NCBI RefSeq assembly: GCF_021183625.1 | Contig: NZ_CP089214.1 | Location: 1,302,001 to 1,366,000, forward strand | Direction: 5' to 3' | DNA from: Nocardia asteroides | Lineage (GTDB): Bacteria > Actinomycetota > Actinomycetes > Mycobacteriales > Mycobacteriaceae | DNA length: 64,000 nucleotides | Part shown: positions 56,633-64,000 of the stretch, one piece after another | Position numbering within the stretch: position 1 is the first letter of the stretch | How the letters are laid out: every line of letters starts with the position of its first letter | Notes under the pieces: generated by a model | Told to the model about the DNA's origin: nothing | Database searches by the model: none | What the model saw: only the letters and a program-made list of their open reading frames with translations | Made by a program: the position numbers and the translations under genes

Positions 56633-57508
56633 TCAGAGCCCGCCCAGCCGGGTCAGCACCTCGAAGGCGGCGTCGTCGGCACGCCAGAGCGCATCGATCT
56701 CGGCGCGCGCCGCCGGGGCGGTGGCCGGGTCCTGCAGCGCGAGGCCGTTGCCGAAGATCAGGACATTGGCGCCTGCGTCCGCGGCGCGCAGCAGCGCGCC
56801 GCTGCCGACACCGGCGCCGAGCACGCGGTCCAGCCCCTCGCCGGCGAAGTAGAAGCGCCAGAGCGGGCCGAGGTCGCCGCCGTAGACCTCGCGCGTGCCG
56901 TCCACGATGAGCGAGCCGTGCCGCGCGATGGCGTCCACGATCAGGAAGTGGTCACCGGCGTTCGCCGGGGTCGCGCCGGTGGCGGCGACGGCGTAGGCGA
57001 GGTCGACCGCGAGGTGCGCGTTGTACCCGGCCATGGCGACCCGGGCGGCGGAGAGCTCGCACTGCCTGGTCAGCGCGAAGTAGTGCGCCCACTGCGGGTC
57101 GACCGGCCCGCCGGTGAGCTCGCCGTGCAGGTTGTCCAGGAAGCGGGAGAGCAGGTCGAGGCTGATCCGGTGCGCCCAGTCCGGGTCGGCGAAGGCGGTC
57201 GGGTCGCGCTGCAGCGGCATCACCGCGTGCTGCTCGACGGCGTCCAGCCCGAGCGTGAAGACACCGCGCCGATCCCGGTGCCGCACCAGCGTTTCGCTGA
57301 TCCGACGATGCCGCTCGACCGCCGTCTCCAGCCGCTCCAGCGGCGACCCCGCCAGCGTCGCGGTGTCCGACCAGGCCACCAGGTCGGCGTGCTCGCCCGC
57401 GTCGAACGCCGTGCCGCACACCGCCTCCGGCGCGGCCGCCGCCACCGGCGCGGTGAGGATCGTCGCGCAGAGCGCGGAGAGCACGAGCAGAAGCATCCGG
57501 CCGATCAT
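56633..57508 (-). CDS. Secreted DUF5995-family protein
   Basis: A 291-residue exported protein with signal peptide (MLLLVLSALCATILTAPVAAAA). The core FADPDWAHRISLDLLSRFLDNLHGELTGG, RVAMAGYNAHLAVDLAYAVAATG and GDLGPLWRFYFAGEGLDRVLG matches the DUF5995 family of actinomycetes, whose function is unknown. The conserved His and Asp residues hint at metal binding. TAGCGT seven bases before the ATG suggests a leaderless transcript. About 110 bp separate it from the iron operon. Confidence 0.85.
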   Translation of the reverse strand: MIGRMLLLVLSALCATILTAPVAAAAPEAVCGTAFDAGEHADLVAWSDTATLAGSPLERLETAVERHRRISETLVRHRDRRGVFTLGLDAVEQHAVMPLQRDPTAFADPDWAHRISLDLLSRFLDNLHGELTGGPVDPQWAHYFALTRQCELSAARVAMAGYNAHLAVDLAYAVAATGATPANAGDHFLIVDAIARHGSLIVDGTREVYGGDLGPLWRFYFAGEGLDRVLGAGVGSGALLRAADAGANVLIFGNGLALQDPATAPAARAEIDALWRADDAAFEVLTRLGGL

Positions 57509-57526
57509 GACAGCGACGCTACCGCC

Positions 57527-58426
57527 TCACTTGATCGCGAGCGCGCCGAGCGCCGGGTCGGCGAAGGCCGTGCGCGCCCGGTCCCACTCCGGATCGCCCG
57601 GGTAGAGGGCGTTGCGCAGGAAGGCGGTGCCGAGGGTCTGGATGGCGCGCACCCGGGCCGGGTCGGCGTCGGTGGTCTCGGCGGCGTCGTAGCCGGGGAT
57701 GCCGCCGAGGGAGTGCTCGGCGCCGCGCAGCGTGAGCAGGGCGCGGGCGCCGGGGCTGAGGTGGTAGGGGTCGGTGAGCCACTCCGGGCCGCGGGTGCTG
57801 AGCGGGCTGGAGTCGGCGTCGCCCGCGACGACCAGGGTGGGTGTGGTCAGGTGGGTGAAGTCCGGGTTGAGCCACGGAAACTTCGCCGCGGCCGCGGGAT
57901 TCAGGTCGGCGCCGCCGCGGCCCGCGGTGGCGAGGAGCACGCCTGCCCGGACCCGCTCATCGGCCAGGTCCGCCCCCTCGCCGGTAACCGGGTCGAGGAC
58001 GCGGAGGCCGAGCAGGATGCCCGCTGTCTGGCCGCCGAAGGAGTGCCCGGCGGCGGCGATGCGGGCCGGGTCGAGCCGGCCGGCGAGGCCGGGGACAGCG
58101 GCGGCGATGGGCTCGAGATTGTCGAGGATGCGCAGCATGTCCTCGACCCGGTAGCGCCAGAGCAGCGGATCGTCCGGAATCGGGCCGAGGGTGCGTGAAT
58201 CGCGGAACGTGGGTTGCAGCACCGCGAAACCGGCGGCGGCCCAGTGGTCGGCGAGCGGCCCGTAGGCCCGCCCGGACGACCCGAACCCGTGCGCGAACAG
58301 GATGATCGGCAGCGCCGCGCCGTGCGCGGGCGCCGACACCCGGACCCGCAGCGCCGCCCCGCGCCCCGGCGCGGGCAGCAGCACCGGATCCACCGACACC
58401 ACCGGCGTCGTCTCCACTGCAAGCAT
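57527..58426 (-). CDS. Alpha/beta hydrolase, dienelactone-hydrolase/chlorophyllase-like
   Basis: A 299-residue cytoplasmic hydrolase: LPIILFAHGFGSSGRAYGPLADHWAAAGF (oxyanion HGFGS), nucleophile AAAGHSFGGQTAG (Ser), Asp in VVAGDADSSPL and His in GAEHSLGGI. It resembles the platelet-activating-factor acetylhydrolase/chlorophyllase group of esterases. ATG 58426 chosen. A TetR gene diverges 60 bp away with an inverted repeat between them, so the pair is probably one regulatory unit. Confidence 0.85.
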   Translation of the reverse strand: MLAVETTPVVSVDPVLLPAPGRGAALRVRVSAPAHGAALPIILFAHGFGSSGRAYGPLADHWAAAGFAVLQPTFRDSRTLGPIPDDPLLWRYRVEDMLRILDNLEPIAAAVPGLAGRLDPARIAAAGHSFGGQTAGILLGLRVLDPVTGEGADLADERVRAGVLLATAGRGGADLNPAAAAKFPWLNPDFTHLTTPTLVVAGDADSSPLSTRGPEWLTDPYHLSPGARALLTLRGAEHSLGGIPGYDAAETTDADPARVRAIQTLGTAFLRNALYPGDPEWDRARTAFADPALGALAIK

Positions 58427-58446
58427 CGTTGACCTCCCACGGTTAC

Positions 58447-58474
58447 AATTCCTAGAACGACTGTACAAGGAATT
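58447..58474. promoter_or_regulatory. Inverted repeat in the hydrolase/TetR divergent promoter
   Basis: AATTCCT (58447-58453) and AGGAATT (58468-58474) flank 14 bases. The gap is only 60 bp, so a TetR dimer here would control both genes. Confidence 0.5.
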
Positions 58475-58486
58475 CGAGGAGGCGGC

Positions 58487-59032
58487 ATGGCCGGGCGGCC
58501 GATCGACCACCGGCGGCGCGCGGAGCTGCTCGACGCGGCGGTGGACCACGCCGCCGACCGCGGCTTCGCCGAGCTCTCGCTGCGCCCGATGGCCGCCGCG
58601 CTCGGCGTCTCCCCCACCACGCTGGTGCACCACTTCGGCAGCAGGGAGCAGCTGCTCGCCGCCGTTCTGGGGCGGCTGCGCGAGCGCGTCGCGCTCACCC
58701 CGGGTTCGTACCCGGATCTCGCGACGGCCGCCCGCGCGGTCTGGGAGCACAGCTCGGACCCGGAGCAGCGCAGCGTCTTCCGGCTCTTCTTCGCCGTCTA
58801 CGGCAGCGCGGTGCAGGCCCCCGGCGCCTACGCCGAGTTCCTCGCGCAGGCGGGCACCGAGCTCACCGCCGCACTGTGCGCGGCCCAGGGTCCGGAGGTC
58901 GACCCGGCGGCAGCGGCCCGGCGCGCGACCCTGGTGATCGCGACCCTGCGCGGCCTGCTCCTCGACCTGCTCGGCGGCGGCGATCCGGCCCGGATCCACT
59001 CCGCCGCCGCCGATTACCTGGCCGGACTGTGA
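58487..59032 (+). CDS. TetR-family regulator
   Basis: A 181-residue TetR protein: RRAELLDAAVDHAADRGFAELSLRPMAAALGVSPTTLVHHFGSREQLL is the DNA-binding part, followed by a helical ligand domain with FRLFFAVYGSAV. ATG 58487 with a GAGGAGG site. It diverges from the alpha/beta hydrolase and probably represses it until its substrate or product appears. Confidence 0.9.
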   Translation: MAGRPIDHRRRAELLDAAVDHAADRGFAELSLRPMAAALGVSPTTLVHHFGSREQLLAAVLGRLRERVALTPGSYPDLATAARAVWEHSSDPEQRSVFRLFFAVYGSAVQAPGAYAEFLAQAGTELTAALCAAQGPEVDPAAAARRATLVIATLRGLLLDLLGGGDPARIHSAAADYLAGL

Positions 59033-59048
59033 CCGCTACGCTCCGCCG

Positions 59049-59636
59049 GTGGCGACAACTCGGGAAGACCTCGTCGGCTACATCCAGCGGGACCTCGATG
59101 CCGATCTCGCGCGCTGGTTCGGCGACCGGCCGCGCGCCGAACTCGACGAAGCGCAGGTGCGGCCGATCGAGCCGTTCCTGACCCGGCTCGCACCGCGCGA
59201 CGCCGCCGCGCTGGCCGCCTACGACCGGCGGGCGCGCGCGGGCGCGCTCCCGGACATCCTCGACATCGCCGACTGGTCCTACGGCTTCGACTTCGCGGCC
59301 AACGACTGCGGCGTGCTGGACAGCGACCACCGCACCGCGGTGCCCTCCGACGAGGTCTACACCGTCGGCGCGGACGGCGGCGGCAACTACTACACCGTGC
59401 TCACCAACGGCCAGGTGGCGGTCTGGTTCCACGAGGAGGAGGTGCTGGAGGGCGGCACCCGCTTCGACGACCTGGACACCTTCGTCTGGTCGCTGGTCCG
59501 CTACCACGCGGTCCGCGAAGGGGCGCTCGATCCGGCGGAGGTGATCGCCGACTTCCACGCACTCGGGCAGGACGGCGCGGTGGCACCCGAGGTCGGGCTG
59601 CTCGCCTCCATGCGCCCGCGCGCCGGTCGGAGCTGA
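59049..59636 (+). CDS. SMI1/KNR4 (SUKH)-like protein
   Basis: A 195-residue soluble acidic protein. VYTVGADGGGNYYTVLTNGQVAVWFHEEE and FDDLDTFVWSLVRY match the pattern of SUKH domains (strand with GGN, then VxxxxHxx, then F-x-x-F/W-L helix). Some SUKH proteins are immunity proteins of toxin systems, but no toxin is near. GTG 59049 follows TACGCT by six bases (leaderless candidate). The identification is moderate. Confidence 0.65.
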   Translation: MATTREDLVGYIQRDLDADLARWFGDRPRAELDEAQVRPIEPFLTRLAPRDAAALAAYDRRARAGALPDILDIADWSYGFDFAANDCGVLDSDHRTAVPSDEVYTVGADGGGNYYTVLTNGQVAVWFHEEEVLEGGTRFDDLDTFVWSLVRYHAVREGALDPAEVIADFHALGQDGAVAPEVGLLASMRPRAGRS

Positions 59637-59670
59637 CGGAGCGACGCGGGGCGGACTACTGTCCAGCCTT

Positions 59671-60438
59671 ATGTCCGAGGAAGCGCAGATGACGGTCGAG
59701 AGCACCAAGCGGGGCCGGGTCACCGTCATCACGCTGCGCCGCGAGGCCAAGCGCAATGCCATCGACGCGAGCATCACCGAGGGAATCGACAACGCGCTCA
59801 ACGAGTTCGAGGACGACCCCGGGCAGTGGTGCGCCATCCTCACCGGCGGCGACCGCTTCTTCTCGGCCGGCGCCGACCTCGCCGCCGGCCCCGGCGAGCC
59901 GACCCCGCGCGGCGGAATCGCCGGAATCATCACCAGGGAGCGCGGCAAACCGCTGATCGCCGCGGTCGAGGGCTTCGCGCTCGGCGGCGGGCTGGAGCTG
60001 GTGCTCTGCTGCGACCTGGTGGTCGCCGCCACCGACGCCAGGTTCGGGCTGCCCGAACCCAAGCGCGGCCTGATGCCCGATTTCGGCGGCGCCTTCCGCA
60101 TCACCGGGGCGCTGCCGCCCAATGTCGCCAGGGAGCTGCTGCTCACCGGCGACGACATCGACGCCGCCCGCGCCGAGCGCCTCGGCTTCGTCAACCGGCT
60201 CACCGAGCCGGGCGCCGCCCTGGCCGGGGCGCTCGAGCTGGCCGAGCGGATCTGCGCCAACGCGCCGCTCGCCGTGCGCGGCGCCCTCCGGATCGCCAAC
60301 ACCGCCGTCGCGGGCGACGAATCCGCACTCTGGGAGCTCTCGCACGCCACCCACGCGGAGCTGCTGCGCTCGGCGGATCTGGGCGAGGGGCTCACCGCCT
60401 TCTTCGAGAAGCGCACACCGCGCTGGTCGGGCGAATAA
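59671..60438 (+). CDS. Enoyl-CoA hydratase/isomerase family (crotonase) protein
   Basis: A 255-residue crotonase: RVTVITLRREAKRNAIDASI, oxyanion FFSAGADLAAG, PLIAAVEGFALGGGLELVLCCDLVVAATDARFGLPEPKRGLMPDFGGAFRI. The Glu after ARFGLP is one of the usual catalytic residues; the second catalytic Glu position is not obvious, so it may be a hydratase, isomerase or other crotonase. The usual PGxGG is PDFGG. Acts on CoA thioesters. Stands alone; ATG 59671, TACTGT eight bases upstream. Confidence 0.88.
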   Translation: MSEEAQMTVESTKRGRVTVITLRREAKRNAIDASITEGIDNALNEFEDDPGQWCAILTGGDRFFSAGADLAAGPGEPTPRGGIAGIITRERGKPLIAAVEGFALGGGLELVLCCDLVVAATDARFGLPEPKRGLMPDFGGAFRITGALPPNVARELLLTGDDIDAARAERLGFVNRLTEPGAALAGALELAERICANAPLAVRGALRIANTAVAGDESALWELSHATHAELLRSADLGEGLTAFFEKRTPRWSGE

Positions 60439-60488
60439 TAGCTATTCGACATCACTAGCGGCGACGTAACAGCGGTGCGTCGCGGCCA

Positions 60489-60517
60489 TTGTCGCGGACA
60501 TGTGACCGTGCTAACGT
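60489..60517 (+). promoter_or_regulatory. Promoter of the ABC importer operon
   Basis: TTGTCG (60489-60494) and TAACGT (60512-60517) with 17-bp spacing, 46 bp before the substrate-binding-protein ATG. A good sigma-70-type promoter. GAGGA lies before the ATG. Confidence 0.5.
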
Positions 60518-60562
60518 CCAGACACCTGTCTAGATGTTTGTACAGTCTGCGAGGAACGCCTG

Positions 60563-61798
60563 ATGAACACCGCGATCACCGCCCGCCACCGAACCCGGCA
60601 CGCACTCCCCGTCCTGCTGATCGCGGCGGGGCTCACCCTGACGGCCTGCGCCGCCGACACCGGCGAATCCGCGCCGAGCGCGCAGCTCGGCAGCACCACC
60701 ACGCTGCCGGAGAAGCCCGCCTCCGGCGCCCCGATCAAGATCGGGTTCGTGAGCCCGGAGGGCGGCCCGCTCGGCCAGCTCCCGGACGCCAGGATCGCCG
60801 CGGAGGCCGCGACGAAGTACGTGAACAGCAATCTCGGCGGGGTCGCGGGCCGCCCGATCGACCTGGTGGTCTGCAAGGAGAAGGAGGATCCGGCCAGCGC
60901 CCGCGACTGCGCCAACCAGCTGGCGGGCGCCGGGGTGGTCGCGGTGGTCGCGCCGGTGACCGGGCAGGGCGACGCGCTGGTCCCGGTGATCACCGGCGCT
61001 GGCATCCCGTACGTCACCTCGGTCGGGCCGAGCGGCGCGGAGATGACGACGCCGAACTCCTTCGTGCTCACCGGCGGCGTACCCGCGGCCTTCGCGGCGG
61101 CGGCCAAGTACTCCGGGTCGCGCGGGTACAAGAAGGTCGTGATCCTGGTGAACGACGCGGGCTCGGTGGTGGCGAGCGTGAAGTCGCTGGCCGAGCCGTC
61201 CTTCGGCGGCGCCGGGGTCGGGCTGGAGACGGTGGGCGTCCCGATGGGAACGCCGGACACGACGCCGCAGGTCAGCGCGGCGCTCGGGCAAGACCCGGAC
61301 GCCATCTTCATCGTCGGCGAGAGCACCCTGTGTACCGCGGTGCTGCGCTCGCTGGACACCCTCGGCTCCGCGGTCGACAAGCTCACCACCTCGACCTGCC
61401 TGGACAGGGACGTCGCCGAGGCCACCGGCCCGGCTGTGGAGGGCGCGCGGGTGATCTCCTCGGCCGAGGTGAGCTCGGACGACCCGGACACCGTCACCTT
61501 CCGCACGGTGATGGCGCAGTACGCGCCGGGAACCGACATCTACGGCTTCGCCTTCTCCGGCTACCAGGCGCTGCTCGGGCTGGTGCGGGCCATCGAGACC
61601 GTGCCGGGCGAGTTCACCCCGGCGGCGGTGAGCGAGGCGCTGCGCACCGCGAAGGCCGTCCCGGTGCCGATCGGCGGCGGGCTGACCTTCACCTGCGACG
61701 GGCAGCAGGTATTCGTGCTGAGCTCGGTCTGCGGCCGCGGCGCGATCGTCTCCACCGTGCGCGACGGCAAGCCGAGCGACCCGCAAGTCATCGAGTGA
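60563..61798 (+). CDS. ABC importer substrate-binding lipoprotein (branched-chain amino acid type)
   Basis: A 411-residue lipoprotein: signal with lipobox LTAC (Cys29), then a two-lobed Peripla_BP_6 domain ([83 protein letters not shown]). It captures a small solute, typically a branched-chain amino acid, amide or urea, outside the membrane. Its stop overlaps the GTG of the following fused transporter by GTGA. Confidence 0.92.
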   Translation: MNTAITARHRTRHALPVLLIAAGLTLTACAADTGESAPSAQLGSTTTLPEKPASGAPIKIGFVSPEGGPLGQLPDARIAAEAATKYVNSNLGGVAGRPIDLVVCKEKEDPASARDCANQLAGAGVVAVVAPVTGQGDALVPVITGAGIPYVTSVGPSGAEMTTPNSFVLTGGVPAAFAAAAKYSGSRGYKKVVILVNDAGSVVASVKSLAEPSFGGAGVGLETVGVPMGTPDTTPQVSAALGQDPDAIFIVGESTLCTAVLRSLDTLGSAVDKLTTSTCLDRDVAEATGPAVEGARVISSAEVSSDDPDTVTFRTVMAQYAPGTDIYGFAFSGYQALLGLVRAIETVPGEFTPAAVSEALRTAKAVPVPIGGGLTFTCDGQQVFVLSSVCGRGAIVSTVRDGKPSDPQVIE

Positions 61799-64000
61799 GC
61801 GAGCACCTCGCCTTCCTGGCGCTCGGGCTCGGCAACGGCGCGGTCTACGCCGCGCTCGGCATCGCCCTGGTGCTGACCTTCCGCTCCTCCGGCGTGGTCA
61901 ACTTCGGCACCGGCGCCATCGCGCTCTACATCGCCTACACCTTCGCCTACCTGCGCAAGGGTGAACTGCTGCTGCCGATCCCGGGGCTGCCGAGCTCGGT
62001 CTCGCTGGGCGGGCCGCTCGGCGTCGCCCCCGCCGTCGCGATCGCGCTGGTGATCGCGGCGGCGCTGGGCGCGCTGCTCTACGCGCTGGTGTTCCGGCCG
62101 CTGCGGCACGCATCGGCGGTGGCGAAAGCGGTTGCCTCACTCGGGGTGATGCTGGTCGTGCAGGATGTGCTGGCGCAGCGGGTCGGCACCAGCCCGGTGG
62201 TGGTGAAACCGATCTTCGCGACCGGCAGCATCACGATCGGCGCGTCCCGGGTCCCCACCGACCGGCTGCTGCTGGCCGCGGTGATCGTCGGTATCGCGGT
62301 GGCGCTCGGGCTGATCTACCGGTTCACCCGCTTCGGGCTGGCCACCAGGGCGGCAGCCGAGACCGAGCGCGGCGCGGTGCTCGCCGGGCTCTCCCCGGAC
62401 CGGATCGCGCTCGGCAACTGGGCGATCAGCACCGTGGTCGCCGGGGTCGGCGGGATTCTCATCGCGCCGATCGTTCCGCTGATCCCGCTCTCCTACACGC
62501 TGTTCATCGTGGCTGCGCTGGCGGTGGCGTTCGCCGGGAACTTCTCCTCGCTCACCGTCACCGTGCTGGCCGGGCTCGCGGTCGGCGCGCTGCAGGGCGA
62601 GGTCACCAATCTCCAGGTCAGCCTGGACTGGTTCCCGAAAACCGGGATGAGCGAGCTGATTCCGCTGGTCCTGGTGCTCGCGGTGCTGCTGCTGCGCGGC
62701 ACGCCGCTGCCCGGCCGCGGCGCGCTGGTGTACCGCTCGCTGGGGCGCTCGCCGCGGCCACGGCGGGTCGGGCTCGCCGCCGTCGCCTGGGGTGCGGTCG
62801 GGGTGCTCGCGGTGTTCACGACGTCGGGGAGCCTGCGCGCGGCGCTCATCGTGAGCTTCGTGCTGGCGATCATCGCGCTCTCCCAGGTGGTGGTCACCGG
62901 GCTCGCCGGGCAGGTGTCGCTGGCCCAGCTCACCCTCGCCGGCGTCGCGGCCTTCCTGCTCAGCCGCTTCGCGCACGACCTCGGCATCCCCTTCCCGCTC
63001 GCCCCGCTGGCCGCGGCGCTGGTGACCGCCGCGATCGGGGTGCTGTTCGGGCTGCCCGCGCTGCGCACCCGCGGCTTGCCCCTGATGGTGGCCACGCTGA
63101 CCCTCGCGGTGTTCCTCGATGCCTTCTGGTTCCAGAACTCCGCGGTCAACGGCGGGCTCACCGGGGCGCCGGTCCTCGCGCCCGAGCTCTTCGGGCTGGA
63201 CCTGGGAATCGGTGCGGGGCAGAGCTATCCGCGCGCCGCCTTCGCCCTGCTCTGCCTCGGCGTGCTGCTCGCGGTCGCCGTCGGCGTGGCGCTGCTGCGG
63301 CGCAGCGGGCTCGGCGCCGCCATGCTCGCGGTGCGCGCCAACGAGCGCGCCGCCGCGGCGGCCGGGGTCGACGTGCGCCGCACCAAGCTCACCGCCTTCG
63401 GGCTCGGCGCCTTCATCGCCGGGCTCGGTGGCGCCCTGCTCGCCTACCAGCAGACCCTGGCCACCGCGCCGACCTACTCGGTCTTCGCCGGGCTCGGGCT
63501 CTTCGCCATCGCCTACGTCACCGGCATCACCTCGGTGACCGGCGCGGTGCTGGCCGGGCTGCTCGGCGCGGGCGGTTTCGCCTTCACCCTGCTCGGCGAG
63601 CACCTGGAACTCGGCGCCTACTACGCCTCGATCAGCGGGCTGCTGCTCATCCTGGTGCTGATCTGGTACCCGGAGGGGCTCGCCGGCCGGGTGCACACTC
63701 TCGCCGACCGGCTTCCGGCACCACGGCGTCGTGTGCGGACCGCGGTACCGGCGGAGATCGCGCCACGGGATGGACAGCCGCTCACCGCGAGCGGGGTGCG
63801 GGTGCGGTACGGCGGGGTGGTCGCGGTGGACGACGTCGCGCTGACCGTGCGCCCGGGCGAGATCGTCGGGCTGATCGGGCCGAACGGCGCGGGCAAGACC
63901 ACGCTCATCGACGCGCTCAGCGGCTTCGCCGACGCCGCGGGCACGATCGCGCTCGGCGACACCTCGCTGGAGCGGCTCGCCCCGCACCGGCGCAGCCGCA
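61795..64000 (+). CDS. Fused LivH-LivM-LivG ABC transporter, 3' end beyond the window
   Basis: Open from GTG 61795 to the right edge (735 residues). It joins a LivH-type permease (about 1-300: [31 protein letters not shown]), a LivM-type permease (about 320-640: [58 protein letters not shown]) and the beginning of an ATPase (about 660 on: [20 protein letters not shown], Walker [11 protein letters not shown]). I checked that the frame stays open across the joins, so the fusion is real in this sequence. With the lipoprotein it forms an importer; a second ATPase (LivF) probably follows outside. Confidence 0.9.
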   Translation, partial: MSEHLAFLALGLGNGAVYAALGIALVLTFRSSGVVNFGTGAIALYIAYTFAYLRKGELLLPIPGLPSSVSLGGPLGVAPAVAIALVIAAALGALLYALVFRPLRHASAVAKAVASLGVMLVVQDVLAQRVGTSPVVVKPIFATGSITIGASRVPTDRLLLAAVIVGIAVALGLIYRFTRFGLATRAAAETERGAVLAGLSPDRIALGNWAISTVVAGVGGILIAPIVPLIPLSYTLFIVAALAVAFAGNFSSLTVTVLAGLAVGALQGEVTNLQVSLDWFPKTGMSELIPLVLVLAVLLLRGTPLPGRGALVYRSLGRSPRPRRVGLAAVAWGAVGVLAVFTTSGSLRAALIVSFVLAIIALSQVVVTGLAGQVSLAQLTLAGVAAFLLSRFAHDLGIPFPLAPLAAALVTAAIGVLFGLPALRTRGLPLMVATLTLAVFLDAFWFQNSAVNGGLTGAPVLAPELFGLDLGIGAGQSYPRAAFALLCLGVLLAVAVGVALLRRSGLGAAMLAVRANERAAAAAGVDVRRTKLTAFGLGAFIAGLGGALLAYQQTLATAPTYSVFAGLGLFAIAYVTGITSVTGAVLAGLLGAGGFAFTLLGEHLELGAYYASISGLLLILVLIWYPEGLAGRVHTLADRLPAPRRRVRTAVPAEIAPRDGQPLTASGVRVRYGGVVAVDDVALTVRPGEIVGLIGPNGAGKTTLIDALSGFADAAGTIALGDTSLERLAPHRRSR

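Overview
The window is GC-rich (roughly 70%) actinobacterial chromosome with dense genes, frequent GTG starts and many ATGA/GTGA overlaps. The gene content (hisG-hisE near metH and a PAC2 gene, DesA3-type desaturase with its reductase, mycofactocin genes, F420-dependent luciferase-like enzyme, LppA-like lipoprotein, DUF5995, DrrABC-type exporter behind a large NRPS) fits the Mycobacteriales, most likely Nocardia or a close relative. No phage, insertion sequence, CRISPR array, rRNA or convincing tRNA was seen.

Layout. 1-5243: end of a histidine block (hisG partial, hisE), then on the same strand a coupled three-gene operon: Fe(II)/2-oxoglutarate oxygenase, SAM methyltransferase and a full-length carnitine/choline acyltransferase, preceded by a HAD phosphatase. 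5306-12623: a Ser/Thr kinase, metH and a PAC2 gene. 12673-18716: a resolvase-like small protein beside an XRE/TPR regulator, a VanY-type peptidase, class I fumarase, MarR, glyoxalase-like and AraC genes. 18949-21311: ferredoxin-reductase plus DesA3-like desaturase, with two copies of a TetR-type operator upstream. 21312-23962: mftD, mftE and divergent mftR without mftA, B, C or F. 24035-28683: a five-gene stressosome-like module (RsbR, RsbS, RsbT, RsbX-like, and a PAS-GAF-PP2C-HATPase protein) without a sigma factor. 28671-31840: F420 enzyme, a mycofactocin-type SDR, TetR and DoxX.

32011-47964 is a natural-product locus: a small protein that looks like the N-terminal piece of an adenylation domain, a 4307-residue NRPS (C-A-T-E-C-A-T-C-A-T-E-TE, predicting a D-L-D tripeptide skeleton), and a translationally coupled ATPase-permease-permease exporter. 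A decayed phosphotransferase remnant follows.

48412-64000 is mostly envelope and uptake genes: lipoprotein, PhoD phosphatase, TerB-like protein, secreted alpha/beta hydrolase, an efeUOB iron-uptake operon with a candidate IdeR box, DUF5995, an alpha/beta hydrolase with divergent TetR, a SUKH-like protein, a crotonase, and a branched-chain-amino-acid-type ABC importer whose permeases and ATPase are fused in one chain running off the right edge.

The most novel candidates are the oxygenase-methyltransferase-acyltransferase operon (possibly an acyl-carnitine-like metabolite), the NRPS-exporter locus with its adenylation fragment, and the orphan mftDE/mftR and Rsb modules. All functional statements come from reading motifs by eye; no database search was run.
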